From the NCBI GenBank assembly GCA_009777475.1, contig WRLU01000001.1, forward strand, positions 1 through 64,000: a stretch of DNA of 64,000 nt, in the 5' to 3' direction. Source of the stretch: Oscillospiraceae bacterium (GTDB taxonomy: Bacteria; Bacillota; Clostridia; Oscillospirales; UBA929). The notes beneath the pieces were generated by a model. The model had not been told where the DNA came from, made no database searches, and saw only the letters and a program-made list of their open reading frames with translations. Numbering within the stretch: the first letter of the stretch is position 1; the number at the start of each line of letters is the position of its first letter. The translations under genes were made by a program, and so were the position numbers. Below are positions 35,687 through 43,927 of this stretch, one piece after another.

Positions 35687-35715
35687 ATTATAGCGCATTT
35701 AAATACCAGTGTAAA
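35687..35715 (-). promoter_or_regulatory. Sigma-A promoter of ireB
   Basis: TTTACA, 17 bases, TATAAT on the minus strand, about 55 bases before the ireB ATG. It lies in the gap after the MecA-like gene's stop. Confidence 0.75.
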
Positions 35716-35723
35716 GTCTAAGT

Positions 35724-36182
35724 TCAAAAATTTTGCTCAGTTAGATGAAAAGACAAAAACTCACCAGCTTCAAAGGGTATCGCAAACTCATGCAGATATG
35801 TATGATACTGCCGGATAATGCTCTCAGGCCCGGTGAACACGGCGGCAAAGCTGCCATTGGCCAGCGGCCATCCTGAGACAGAAATTTCATCTGGAGATAC
35901 CACTGGGAGAGCATCCAAAAAATCATTGCAGCCCTCAAAGAGAAACCAAACGGATCTTGTCTCCTCTTTCTGCTCGGCAGTGGCAAAAACCATCCAGCCG
36001 TCCTGATTCTCATAGGCTTCAATTTTCAGCGTATCCTTCCTGAATGCACCCGCGCCCTGCAATTCCCGCATGGCAATGGTTTTTGCGTCCTCCTTGCCAA
36101 GCGTCCTATCCTCCCGGGCATCTAATTCCTCCCGAGCGATGAAGACGGCGAGATTTAGGTAATTTTCAGTGGAAAATATCAT
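35724..36182 (-). CDS. Possible MecA-like adaptor protein
   Basis: 152 residues from ATG 36182, seven bases after AGGGATGG. I do not recognise it at once, but the C-terminal half (VWFLFEGCNDFLDALPVV, a strand, FAAVFTGPESIIRQYHTYLHEFAI) has the plan of the MecA/YpbH C-terminal domain, in which 'F.F..fddl...a' is followed by a 'Y..Y.g.yyLvl' strand and a terminal helix. MecA delivers substrates to ClpC. The N-terminal half is acidic and does not show the usual MecA 'I.vfIsyeDL' opening. Tentative. Confidence 0.35.
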   Translation of the reverse strand: MIFSTENYLNLAVFIAREELDAREDRTLGKEDAKTIAMRELQGAGAFRKDTLKIEAYENQDGWMVFATAEQKEETRSVWFLFEGCNDFLDALPVVSPDEISVSGWPLANGSFAAVFTGPESIIRQYHTYLHEFAIPFEAGEFLSFHLTEQNF

Positions 36183-36280
36183 AAAGCACCATCCCTGCAT
36201 TATGGAGTTTATTTATGAAGACGTTGAAGGCGTACTGTTAGGCCTCAAAAAAAAGTTGTTCAACGCCATCATCCTTGCCT

Positions 36281-36309
36281 ATTATACAACCCTCATGCCC
36301 CTTTGTATA
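36281..36309 (-). promoter_or_regulatory. Promoter of the MecA-like gene
   Basis: TATACA, 17 bases, TATAAT. The -10 is perfect, the -35 has four of six matches. The leader holds a possible 19-residue ORF (MMALNNFFLRPNSTPSTSS). Confidence 0.6.
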
Positions 36310-36375
36310 GCTGTAATACATGGCGTTCATGGGATTTCAAGGGGATGCTCTTGATGGGATAAGTACAATCCCTTC

Positions 36376-36957
36376 TCATTTCAATTCGTCCAGAGTCAAT
36401 TCAAAACTAGGAAGAAAATGCTCAAGAAAATACTCAATTTCGGGCATATTCATATTTGACAGCTTTTTTATCGCGGATTCTTGGGCTTCCTTAAACTCCC
36501 GGTTGCCTGCCCGCAGCTCTTCCTTACACTTGATATACGCAGAAAGCTTATCAGCAGCCTTAACGTATTCGCAAACAAGGGTACAACACTCCCCGGGGGA
36601 TAAAAAAGGCCTATACGCCTCCCGGAGCCCATCCGGAAGCATAGACAAAAGCTTTTCTGTTCCTGCCTGCTCTACTTCACCGTATGCCTTCCGAAGATAT
36701 GGTGTGAAATATTTCACCGGCGTAGGCAAATCCCCAGTCAAAATTTCAGGTGCATCATGGAACAATGCGGCAGCGGCACATGCGTTAGGGTCGGCATGAC
36801 TCTTACCGAAAATGTCCCGCCCAATAATGGCAAGCCCATGAGCCAATATCGCTGTCATCAGCGAATGCTCAGCTAAATTTTCAGGATAATGGCTGACCAT
36901 CAGGCTCCATCGCCGGATATGCCGCATACGCGACAGCAGAGCATAAAAGTGATTCAT
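36376..36957 (-). CDS. yfbR: 5'-deoxynucleotidase YfbR-like (HD domain)
   Basis: 193 residues, near full-length match in my reading to E. coli YfbR: LSRMRHIRRWSLM, NLAEHSLMTAILAH, LFHDAPEILTGDLPTPVKYF, and AADKLSAYIKCKEELRAGN. The His and Asp metal ligands (AEHS, FHD, AAD) are intact. It dephosphorylates deoxynucleoside 5'-monophosphates in the cytoplasm, part of nucleotide pool balance. AGGAGGGG ribosome site, ATG start. It lies 86 bases after tyrS. Confidence 0.93.
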   Translation of the reverse strand: MNHFYALLSRMRHIRRWSLMVSHYPENLAEHSLMTAILAHGLAIIGRDIFGKSHADPNACAAAALFHDAPEILTGDLPTPVKYFTPYLRKAYGEVEQAGTEKLLSMLPDGLREAYRPFLSPGECCTLVCEYVKAADKLSAYIKCKEELRAGNREFKEAQESAIKKLSNMNMPEIEYFLEHFLPSFELTLDELK

Positions 36958-37043
36958 ATTTAGATTGTCCCCTCCTCATGGCGTTGACGGAGATTTTTCG
37001 GACCTGGGCATATTTCTTGTCATCTGACAGCATCCCCTTCTGA

Positions 37044-38216
37044 CTACTCAAACATCAATTTCAGAAATTTTGCCTTGCCGCGCCGGAGCAAAATCGGTTC
37101 AGAAGCACAGACTGTAAGATTGGGATCATTTTGCCTCACGTTATCCATAAGTAGCCCTCCCTCTTTTATCAATCGCCGCGCCTCTGAACCCGATACCGCT
37201 AGCCCGCTGTCAGACACTAGCTTCCAGAGCGGATAGTCTCCCTTAGGCAAGACCGCCTCACTGGGCTTTTGCGGTGTGCCTCCGGCGGCAACGGCATTGT
37301 AGCGTGCCTCCCCCTGTGCGGCGGCCTCCGCACCATGATAAAGCGTTACAATAGCCTTGGCGTAAACAAAATGCGCCCGGCGTATATCCTCCTGCATAAT
37401 CTGCTCAAACTTTTGAGGAGGTATGTCGGAAGTTAAACGGAAATAATCACCTAAAAGGGTATCGGGTACACGCATGCATTTTTCAAACATTACCTCAGGC
37501 GGCTCATCTATCCCTATATAATTGTCAAGAGACTTGCTCATTTTTTCAACTCCGTCTAATCCTGGCAGGAGGGGGAATGTGAGTACTGCCTGAGGCTCCT
37601 GGCCATAATCCTTTTGGATATTGCGCCCCATTAAGAGGTTAAAAGTCTGGTCGGAGCCACCCACCTCAATGTCAGAGCTAACAGCGACAGAATCATACGC
37701 CTGCATAAGAGGATAAAGCATCTCATGCAGGCCGATTGACTGGTTTTTAGCGTAACGCCCGGCAAAATCGTCACGCTCCAAAATACGCGCCACAGTAGTT
37801 TTTCCACAAAGGGAGAGAACATCGTCAAAGCTCATTTTGCCGAGCCATTCAGAGTTATACACTATTTTTGTTTTTTCAGGCTCTAAAATCTTTGTCACCT
37901 GATCGAAGTAAGATTTTCCATTTTGGCGCACCTGCTCAAATGTAAGGGGAACACGAGTCTTGCTTTTGCCGGATGGATCGCCTATCATTCCGGTAAAATC
38001 TCCTATTATGAAAACAATATCATGTCCGGCCTCCTGTAAAAATCTCAGCTTACGCAGAACAACCGAATGCCCTAAATGCAAATCAGGGCGGCTCGGGTCC
38101 GCACCCAGCTTAACAGTAAGCTTCTTGCCTGACTTGAGTTTTTTATAAAAATCATCCTCAGAATAGATTTCAATGGCATCCCTTCTGATAATATCAAAAA
38201 CCTCTTGAGCGTTCAA
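37044..38216 (-). CDS. tyrS: Tyrosine--tRNA ligase
   Basis: Class I synthetase charging tRNA-Tyr. The HIGH motif is HLGHS, KMSKS is intact, and an S4 RNA-binding domain closes the protein (SGSEARRLIKEGGLLMDNVR). The HLGHS spacing and compact length match the TyrS2/TyrZ-type. The track begins at ATG 38231, but that ATG sits in the GGAGGG ribosome site; TTG 38216, seven bases after it, is the likely start (390 residues, MNAQEVFDII). No T-box is visible in the 50 bases before it. Confidence 0.95.
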   Translation of the reverse strand: MNAQEVFDIIRRDAIEIYSEDDFYKKLKSGKKLTVKLGADPSRPDLHLGHSVVLRKLRFLQEAGHDIVFIIGDFTGMIGDPSGKSKTRVPLTFEQVRQNGKSYFDQVTKILEPEKTKIVYNSEWLGKMSFDDVLSLCGKTTVARILERDDFAGRYAKNQSIGLHEMLYPLMQAYDSVAVSSDIEVGGSDQTFNLLMGRNIQKDYGQEPQAVLTFPLLPGLDGVEKMSKSLDNYIGIDEPPEVMFEKCMRVPDTLLGDYFRLTSDIPPQKFEQIMQEDIRRAHFVYAKAIVTLYHGAEAAAQGEARYNAVAAGGTPQKPSEAVLPKGDYPLWKLVSDSGLAVSGSEARRLIKEGGLLMDNVRQNDPNLTVCASEPILLRRGKAKFLKLMFE

Positions 38217-38265
38217 AATTATACCCTCCATATAAATTCGTTTTTGTTTTCTCTTTTCTAATACC

Positions 38266-39414
38266 CTACCCGCCCATAATAGGCTGAGAGCCTGGTCTGG
38301 TTACGCAAATATAGTGCTTGCCACGAGTCATAGTCAGAGGTGTTCCGTCCTCTAATGCGAAGGCGAAGGGCTTGTACAGCCCGCCCCTGCTCCATTTTAT
38401 AGAAATTATTTTGCCATCGGTGATATAATACCCGGAACCACCTGACTGCATATCAATTTTCATATGACCAGATTTTCCGGGAAGGACCGACATGGGCGTC
38501 TGGATAATAATAATGCCTGAAACTTCAACATTGGTATTTTTTGTGCCGCCATCGCGCATAACAGCTCCATGCTGGGAAGGTGTGTATTTTCTGGTTTTAC
38601 TGTCGAAGGCAAAGCTCGTTTGCTTGATGGGAGTGACGTTAAGTGCAAAATTTTCAGCCTTTTCACCCTTAATATCGGGTTCCGGGGTAAATTTTTGTTT
38701 GACCTGGCGCAGCTCCTCCTTGCGCTCCGTACGAGATAATTTTTTATATAATTCTAAAATTTTGCCTCCGTCGGACATCATGCAGTGCTCCAATGAGTAT
38801 CCGGCGGCACGCCGGCCCTGGTCACGCCAGAAATAAGCTGTGCTGGCGGTAATTGCATCAATGTGATCCATTCCCCACTGTTTAAACTCTTGCCGCGCCA
38901 GGCTACTGGCACCGCAATGAGCCAGTACCGCATCATGAGCCAAGGAGACCTCCAGGTAGCAGGTTCGCGCAGAACGTATTGCCCCGATCAGGGGAACATC
39001 GCTAATTTCCTGATATATTCCCATAATACGCGTTATGCCCCCTTCAACCGGTATTTCATATAACATATCCGCACGGCTGACACCCACAAGAGGCATGGCT
39101 GCCTTTAGGTTGTTGTGCATAACGCTGACCGGACGCTTGTCAATCCATTCCGGATCGGTCATTTCTTCTCCCGTAAGGGGATTGGGGAAATTTATAATAT
39201 CGGGGGTAGGCTGAGGGGCAAGAGTAGGGGTAGGGGCGGGAACCGGGGAAGGCGAAGGGGCAGGTTCCTCTGCAATCGGCTCCGCCGCGGAAAAAACAAC
39301 GATGCCCGCAATCACGGCGGCGGGCAAAACCAGGCTAAGCCCGATTACAAAACCCTTTTTGTGGCGACCGATAAATTTGAACAGCCTGCTTTTTTTAAGG
39401 TTTTTGAAAAACAT
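38266..39414 (-). CDS. DUF3048 domain-containing membrane-anchored protein
   Basis: 382 residues from ATG 39414 (MFFKNLKKSRLFKF), six bases after AGGGAG. One membrane anchor (about 22-45) is followed by a Pro-rich linker (PSPSPVPAPTPTLAPQPTPD) and the two-part DUF3048 domain (YerB-like): RPVSVMHNNLKAAMPLVGVS, DMLYEIPVEGGITRIMGIYQ, IGAIRSAR. The domain is extracellular. B. subtilis YerB lies in a DNA metabolism locus but its role is unknown. The gene precedes tyrS by 50 bases and may share its promoter. Confidence 0.85.
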   Translation of the reverse strand: MFFKNLKKSRLFKFIGRHKKGFVIGLSLVLPAAVIAGIVVFSAAEPIAEEPAPSPSPVPAPTPTLAPQPTPDIINFPNPLTGEEMTDPEWIDKRPVSVMHNNLKAAMPLVGVSRADMLYEIPVEGGITRIMGIYQEISDVPLIGAIRSARTCYLEVSLAHDAVLAHCGASSLARQEFKQWGMDHIDAITASTAYFWRDQGRRAAGYSLEHCMMSDGGKILELYKKLSRTERKEELRQVKQKFTPEPDIKGEKAENFALNVTPIKQTSFAFDSKTRKYTPSQHGAVMRDGGTKNTNVEVSGIIIIQTPMSVLPGKSGHMKIDMQSGGSGYYITDGKIISIKWSRGGLYKPFAFALEDGTPLTMTRGKHYICVTRPGSQPIMGG

Positions 39415-39519
39415 ATTTGGCTCCCTTCTCATTTGTCTTTCCGTCCTTTCGTCTAAATAGGCCCCCTTGGGGATTAAAGTGTGAATGAATAACTGGGGAT
39501 TTTGTCCCTTTGGATAGAT

Positions 39520-39549
39520 ATCATAATACCTCTTGCGTGTTTTTGTCAA
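39520..39549 (-). promoter_or_regulatory. Sigma-A promoter of DUF3048-tyrS
   Basis: TTGACA, 18 bases, TATGAT on the minus strand, about 100 bases before the DUF3048 start. Confidence 0.65.
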
Positions 39550-39612
39550 GTAAAAAGTAGTGTCTCAATTGGGCTGTTTTAATTAGGCCTTAGTTATGCG
39601 TCCGTGCCGGGC

Positions 39613-39641
39613 TTGTGAATCCGTGACGAGCGTGGTATGAT
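39613..39641 (+). promoter_or_regulatory. Promoter of the IS3/Cdd1-flavodoxin-YigZ group
   Basis: TTGTGA, 17 bases, TATGAT, about 80 bases before the IS3-like ATG. It may have come with the IS element. Confidence 0.55.
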
Positions 39642-39722
39642 GGACTGGAAAGAAAGGGAGCCTGTTAAAATAACGGACATGATGTTAAGATACAACCATC
39701 AAAAAAACAGGAGGTCAAGTTC

Positions 39723-39899
39723 ATGTCCACACTCAGAGTACAGTACGATGAAGAGTTCAAGAAGAATGCAGTCAAGTTGAGCTATGCCATCCCTAAAAGC
39801 GTAAGAGAGGTTGCGTCAGACTTAGGCATTAACGAGAAACGTCTGTACGCTTGGCGCAGAAAATACACGGCAGAAGGGGATAAAAAATTGGAGGAAATT
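39723..39899 (+). pseudogene. IS3-type OrfA N-terminus fused in frame to Cdd1
   Basis: 59 residues MSTLRVQYDEEFKKNAVKL, then VREVASDLGINEKRLYAWRR: the helix-turn-helix of an IS3-family OrfA transposase. The frame runs without a stop into the Cdd1-like protein, so a chimera of 144 residues could be made. The leucine-zipper and OrfB parts of IS3 are absent. AGGAGGTC ribosome site. The junction is at the internal ATG 39900. Confidence 0.75.
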
Positions 39900-40157
39900 A
39901 TGAAATCAGAATTAACCCAAATACCCGGTATCGGAGCAAAAATGGCGCAGCACCTTATCAACACCGGGTATCCGAGCATTGAATCCCTCAAAGGGCAAGA
40001 CCCGGAAGAGATTTACACGAAGCACCGTCTGCTTCAAGGTCCGGGGAATATGTCGTGTAAATGTGTTTTATACTGCTATCGTTTGGCGGTGCATTATGCC
40101 GACAATAATGGGCAGTTGCCGCTGGACAAGCAAAATTGGGAAAATTGGAAGGATTGA
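39900..40157 (+). CDS. Cdd1-like helix-hairpin-helix protein
   Basis: 85 residues from ATG 39900, which has its own GGAGG site five bases upstream, so it can be made apart from the OrfA fusion. LTQIPGIGAKMAQHLINTGY is a helix-hairpin-helix DNA-binding motif; SIESLKGQDPEEIY, then CVLYCYRLAVHYA and a WENWKD end match the pathogenicity-locus Cdd1 family. Function unknown; DNA binding is likely. Two bases separate it from the flavodoxin-like gene. Confidence 0.8.
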   Translation: MKSELTQIPGIGAKMAQHLINTGYPSIESLKGQDPEEIYTKHRLLQGPGNMSCKCVLYCYRLAVHYADNNGQLPLDKQNWENWKD

Positions 40158-40159
40158 GC

Positions 40160-40882
40160 ATGAACATAACCGTCATCAACGGCACGGAACAAATGGGCTG
40201 TACTTTCACCATGAAAGAGATGTTGCTTTCGGCAATGGGCGTTGGTCACAACATCACCGAGTATTATCTCCCGCGTGACTGCCCGGCGTTTTGTACCGGC
40301 TGTAAGGAGTGTTTCCTCCGCGACATCAGCGGTTGCCCTCATTCAAAGTACACAGTACCCATTTGGGAAAGCATTGTAGCCTCAGATTTACTTGTTTTCA
40401 CCTCCCCAACGTATGTGTTCCACACCACTGGACAAATGAAGACCCTACTCGACCACTACGGCACGAAATGGATGGCACACTCGCCTGAAAAACCGATGTT
40501 CCGTAAACAAGCGGTTATCATCACGAACGCAATCGGTCAGGGCATGGGAAAGACCGCCAAGGACATCAAGGACAGCCTTGATTTTTGGGGCGTTGCCCGG
40601 ATATATGTCGTCAAACAGGCTCTCTTTCAAGCGAAATGGGAGCTTGTCAGTGACAAAACAAAAGCAGCCGTGAAAACAAAGTGCGGCCATATCGCGGTGA
40701 AGATAAAGTCGAAAAAGCGTGTCGTGCCGCATCCCAAAATCAAGATTCTGTTTCATATCATGAAAATAGCGCAGACAATGATTGACAAATCCGAGCGCAA
40801 GGCAGGGCGTGGACGAACGAAGGATTATCTGCATTGGAAAGAAAACGGTTGGCTGGACGGCAAAAAGCCGTGGGAAGACTGA
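40160..40882 (+). CDS. Flavodoxin-like NAD(P)H-dependent oxidoreductase
   Basis: 240 residues from ATG 40160. A flavodoxin fold with the FMN phosphate loop near VINGTEQMGCTFTM, the iron-sulfur-flavoprotein-like CTGCKECF motif, and SPTYVFHTTGQMKTLLDHYG around the flavin. The first 170 residues are the NADPH-dependent FMN reductase-type domain; the C-terminal part is basic and helical. The substrate is unknown. It overlaps the cdd1 operon and is followed by yigZ 40 bases on. Confidence 0.8.
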   Translation: MNITVINGTEQMGCTFTMKEMLLSAMGVGHNITEYYLPRDCPAFCTGCKECFLRDISGCPHSKYTVPIWESIVASDLLVFTSPTYVFHTTGQMKTLLDHYGTKWMAHSPEKPMFRKQAVIITNAIGQGMGKTAKDIKDSLDFWGVARIYVVKQALFQAKWELVSDKTKAAVKTKCGHIAVKIKSKKRVVPHPKIKILFHIMKIAQTMIDKSERKAGRGRTKDYLHWKENGWLDGKKPWED

Positions 40883-40922
40883 ATATTATGCCTAAATGCG
40901 AAGCAAATGAGGGATTGAAGCA

Positions 40923-41276
40923 ATGCACCAACTAATCGTCAAAAAATCCCGCTTCATCGCGTACGCCGCCGGGATTGACAACGAGGATACCGCCAAAGCC
41001 TACATCGCTGAAATCTCTCGTCAGCACAAGAGAGCGCGGCACATTGTGTTTGCTTATGTGACACCAACCGCCACTCGTTACAGCGATGATGGTGAGCCTC
41101 ACGGCACGGCGGGTCCGCCGCTTCTTAACTCTATACAACGGCGCAACATGGAGAACACAGTTGTCGTTGTTGTGCGATATTTCGGCGGAGTTTTGTTGGG
41201 CAAAGGGGGACTGATCCGTGCCTACGGAAAAGTGGCGGGTATGGCACTGGAAGCAATGTTGAGCGAGGTGGAGTGA
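40923..41276 (+). CDS. YigZ/IMPACT family protein, C-terminally truncated
   Basis: 117 residues of the UPF0029/IMPACT N-terminal domain: KKSRFIAYA, ARHIVFAYV, YSDDGEPHGTAGPPLL, and VVVVRYFGGVLLGKGGLIRAYG. Typical YigZ proteins are about 200 residues with a DUF1949 ferredoxin-like end; here the stop comes straight after the first domain. Either a compact form or a truncated gene. The stop overlaps the start of a 46-residue ORF as TGATG. Confidence 0.85.
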   Translation: MHQLIVKKSRFIAYAAGIDNEDTAKAYIAEISRQHKRARHIVFAYVTPTATRYSDDGEPHGTAGPPLLNSIQRRNMENTVVVVVRYFGGVLLGKGGLIRAYGKVAGMALEAMLSEVE

Positions 41277-41416
41277 TGCAAAGCTTGATCGATGCATCCC
41301 GCAGGTTAAGCGATGGGTGCAGCAAAATCCCGATTTCAAAAGCTTTAGAACATAATACTTTTGACCTCAGCAATTTCGCGTTGTTCTTGGACGTCATGGG
41401 GGGCAAATTAGATTGA
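41276..41416 (+). CDS. Small ORF coupled to truncated yigZ
   Basis: 46 residues (MQSLIDASRRLSDGCSKIPI, then HNTFDLSNFALFLDVMGGKLD) starting in the TGATG overlap. No family recognised and it does not look like a DUF1949 end. It may be a gene stub from a rearrangement. Missed by the ORF track because of length. Confidence 0.35.
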   Translation: MQSLIDASRRLSDGCSKIPISKALEHNTFDLSNFALFLDVMGGKLD

Positions 41417-41439
41417 CGTGGATGCTTGTTGTCTTGCAG

Positions 41440-41469
41440 TTGACTTACCATACACAGCTGTGATAAAAT
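41440..41469 (+). promoter_or_regulatory. Promoter of rpiB
   Basis: TTGACT, 18 bases, TAAAAT, about 40 bases before the TTG start of rpiB. Confidence 0.55.
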
Positions 41470-41509
41470 TACCCCAGTGGGAATCTGTCATTCTAAGAGG
41501 TGGTTTTTT

Positions 41510-41950
41510 TTGATATACTTTGCCAGCGACCACGCTGGATACGGCTTAAAGCAGGAGCTTATAGCTTTCTTTAGCCTGCTGGGAAAGGCCTGTTCCGACA
41601 TTGGCACACACAGCGGGACAGAGTCCTGCAATTATGCCGAATACGGACGCAGGGCAGCTGCCGCTGTTGCCGAAAACCCCGGGGCTTTCGGGGTTTTAGT
41701 TTGCGGCACGGGGGCGGGTATTTCGATGGCAGCAAACAAGCTTAAGGGCATACGTTGCGCCTGCGCAAGCGAGCCGTCAACAGCCCGCCTAACCCGGGAA
41801 CACAACGATGCCAACATGATCGCACTAGGGGCACGTATTGTGGGAATTGAATTGGCAAAGGATATTATAACGGCGTTTTTGGAAACGCCATTTTCGGGTG
41901 ATGAACGCCATCTTGGGCGGATTTCGACTATAGAAGGGCGGGAAACCTAA
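41510..41950 (+). CDS. rpiB: Ribose-5-phosphate isomerase B
   Basis: 146 residues from TTG 41510, behind AAGAGGTGG (track start 41477 has no site). Opens MIYFASDHAGYGLKQEL with the phosphate/ring-opening SDHAGY motif; the catalytic Cys is in VLVCGTGAGISMAANK; later REHNDANMIALGAR. It interconverts ribose-5-P and ribulose-5-P in the pentose phosphate pathway. Two bases separate it from the rhomboid-like gene. Confidence 0.94.
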   Translation: MIYFASDHAGYGLKQELIAFFSLLGKACSDIGTHSGTESCNYAEYGRRAAAAVAENPGAFGVLVCGTGAGISMAANKLKGIRCACASEPSTARLTREHNDANMIALGARIVGIELAKDIITAFLETPFSGDERHLGRISTIEGRET

Positions 41951-41952
41951 AT

Positions 41953-42879
41953 ATGCTTTCTAAAAAGCTTGAACGGTTTTGCTATAAATATGAGCGTTAC
42001 GGCATCAAAAATCTCATGCTTATTGTTGTCCTTGGGCAGGGGCTTGTCCTGCTGATGAGTAATTTCCAAGCCAGCGTTAGTCAAATAAGCATAACCGATA
42101 CTACCATATACAACCTAATTTATTTTAATCCCGCACTGATCCTAAAGGGAGAGTTCTGGAGGCTTGTCACCTTTGCCTTCCTCCCTCAAAGCGGTTTGCT
42201 TTGGTTTATCTTCTTCGCACTACTATATACCTGGTTTGGCAGACAGCTTGAAGAGCAGTGGGGACGCATGAAATTTACTCTGTATTATACCGGGGGAATG
42301 ATGCTTACAATTCTGTACGGTCTCTTGCTTCCCTCCGTGCTCAGCCTTGCATCAGGAACGCCTGTCGCCGAATGGGGAGCCGCATCCTCTCGCATTGTTG
42401 CGCCGCACTACGTCAATCTGTCGGTTTTGCTGGCGTTTGCCACGCTGCACCCAAATCAGGAGATTCGGCTATGGCTTATTTTGCCTATTAAGATGAAATG
42501 GATTGCAGTTATCAGCCTAATTATGATGTTTGGCAATATCGTATTGCTTCCATTCGATTTATTCAGGGGTATTGAACCATTTTTGCTTAACCTGCCTCAG
42601 GTCATTTTGCCGCTTATGGCACTGTTAAATTATTTTCTCTTCTTTGGAGCTTCCCTCTTCAGAGAGTTCGACTTCAAAATTTGGAAAAAAGCTCGTGTCC
42701 GGCCAACATCCTTTAGCAGGGCGGCAAAAGACAAGGAGCAGGAAAAGGGCTATCTCTACAAATGCGCCGTCTGCGGCCTGACTGACGCAGACGCACCACA
42801 TATGGAATTCAGATATTGTAGCCGTTGCGGCTACCGCTGTTATTGCTCGGAGCATTTGTTTAACCATGAGCATAAATAA
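41953..42879 (+). CDS. Rhomboid-fold membrane protein lacking catalytic residues, with zinc ribbon
   Basis: 308 residues with about six hydrophobic segments between 20 and 235. The order GEFWRLVTFAFLP, an amphipathic LEEQWGRMKFTLYYTGG, then small-residue helices follows the rhomboid plan (WR..T..f.H....Hl..N), but the serine motif GxSG is replaced by YVNLSVLLAFA and the catalytic His is not evident, so it is probably a pseudoprotease. The cytoplasmic end has a zinc ribbon-like cluster: CAVC, then CSRCGYRCYCSEHLFNH. Such proteins may bind or shuttle membrane clients; role unknown. Confidence 0.7.
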   Translation: MLSKKLERFCYKYERYGIKNLMLIVVLGQGLVLLMSNFQASVSQISITDTTIYNLIYFNPALILKGEFWRLVTFAFLPQSGLLWFIFFALLYTWFGRQLEEQWGRMKFTLYYTGGMMLTILYGLLLPSVLSLASGTPVAEWGAASSRIVAPHYVNLSVLLAFATLHPNQEIRLWLILPIKMKWIAVISLIMMFGNIVLLPFDLFRGIEPFLLNLPQVILPLMALLNYFLFFGASLFREFDFKIWKKARVRPTSFSRAAKDKEQEKGYLYKCAVCGLTDADAPHMEFRYCSRCGYRCYCSEHLFNHEHK

Positions 42880-42900
42880 TTTGCTTCGGATTTCTAATTT

Positions 42901-43668
42901 TTACCTCGCGTAGACATTCGTTCCACTGAAAATCTCAATCATTTCACGGCGGAGCCGTTCATTGATTTGCAACCTGATTTTAGGTAGCAATTCATAGGCA
43001 TCAACGTTAAACAGATAATTTTGTAAATCTATTTCCTTCAAGAGCATCCGGGTATGAAACATATTCTGCTGATACACGTTAAGATCCACCGCATCGTATT
43101 TTTTCAGGGTCGAATCGGCAATATAATTTTGTATTGAGGTAATATCGTGGTCTAAAAAGAGTTTTTTGCCGTCAACTGCCCGGGTAAACCCCCTGACCCT
43201 GTAATCCATAGTGATAATATCCGAATCAAAGCTTCCGATAAGGTAATCCAGGGTGCTTAGAGGGGTGATCTCCCCGCAGGTGGAAACGTCAATATCCACC
43301 CGGAATGTGGCAATAGCGTTTTCAGGGTGGCTTTCCGGGTATGTGTGTACAGTGATGTGGCTTTTGTCCAAATGAGCGAGGATAGTGTCATTTTCCTGAG
43401 CGGGCAGAGGCTTTTCTGAAATCAAAAGGGTAACGCTCGCGCCCTGCGGGTCGTAATCCTGTTTAGATACGTTCAAAACTGTAGACTCAATCATTCCCGC
43501 AACGTCAAACAGAATTTTTGTAAGACGCTCGGAATTGTACTGTTCGTCTATATAGGCGATATAATCCTTTTGCTCTCGTTCGCTTTCGGCGTAACAAACA
43601 TCATAAATATTAAAGCTTAATGATTTTGTCAGATTGTTGAATCCAAAAAGAGTCATTTTTTCTGTCAC
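42901..43668 (-). CDS. speD: S-adenosylmethionine decarboxylase proenzyme
   Basis: 255 residues, the class 1B (E. coli-like) SpeD length. The self-cleavage site is in [12 protein letters not shown] (between Lys/Ser: the Ser becomes pyruvoyl) and the catalytic Cys in [15 protein letters not shown]; the opening [20 protein letters not shown] is typical. It makes decarboxylated SAM for spermidine synthesis. speE is not adjacent. GTG start at 43668, seven bases after AAGGGGTG. Convergent with the rhomboid-like gene. Confidence 0.95.
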   Translation of the reverse strand: MTEKMTLFGFNNLTKSLSFNIYDVCYAESEREQKDYIAYIDEQYNSERLTKILFDVAGMIESTVLNVSKQDYDPQGASVTLLISEKPLPAQENDTILAHLDKSHITVHTYPESHPENAIATFRVDIDVSTCGEITPLSTLDYLIGSFDSDIITMDYRVRGFTRAVDGKKLFLDHDITSIQNYIADSTLKKYDAVDLNVYQQNMFHTRMLLKEIDLQNYLFNVDAYELLPKIRLQINERLRREMIEIFSGTNVYAR

Positions 43669-43828
43669 GGCAAGTCACCCCTTGATAAGATAACCCGGCA
43701 GCCCATAAGCAATGCCGTGATAAAGAATATACACAAAAAAACAGGAGGTGTCAAGAAGAAATCTGAGGAGGTTTAAATAGGTAAAACGACCGTTTCTGCT
43801 GTTTGAGCTACCACTTTTGCAAAAGCTA

Positions 43829-43858
43829 TTGACAGATTTATTTTGAACAAGCTACCCT
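43829..43858 (+). promoter_or_regulatory. Candidate promoter of the GLUG-repeat gene
   Basis: TTGACA, 18 bases, TACCCT. The -35 is perfect and the -10 weak. It lies about 70 bases before the ATG. The rest of the 43669-43927 divergent region shows two ribosome-like AGGAGG stretches but no gene. Confidence 0.4.
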
Positions 43859-43927
43859 TGTTAACAAAGAGGCTGCCGAGGAGGTACCCCGCGGTGGCTG
43901 AACAAAAAAAACAAGGAGGCACCCAAA

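Noticed and set aside
38217-38265. T-box upstream of tyrS
   Set aside because: The gap to the upstream gene is too short for a T-box and no T-box sequence (AGGGTGGNACCGCG) is present.
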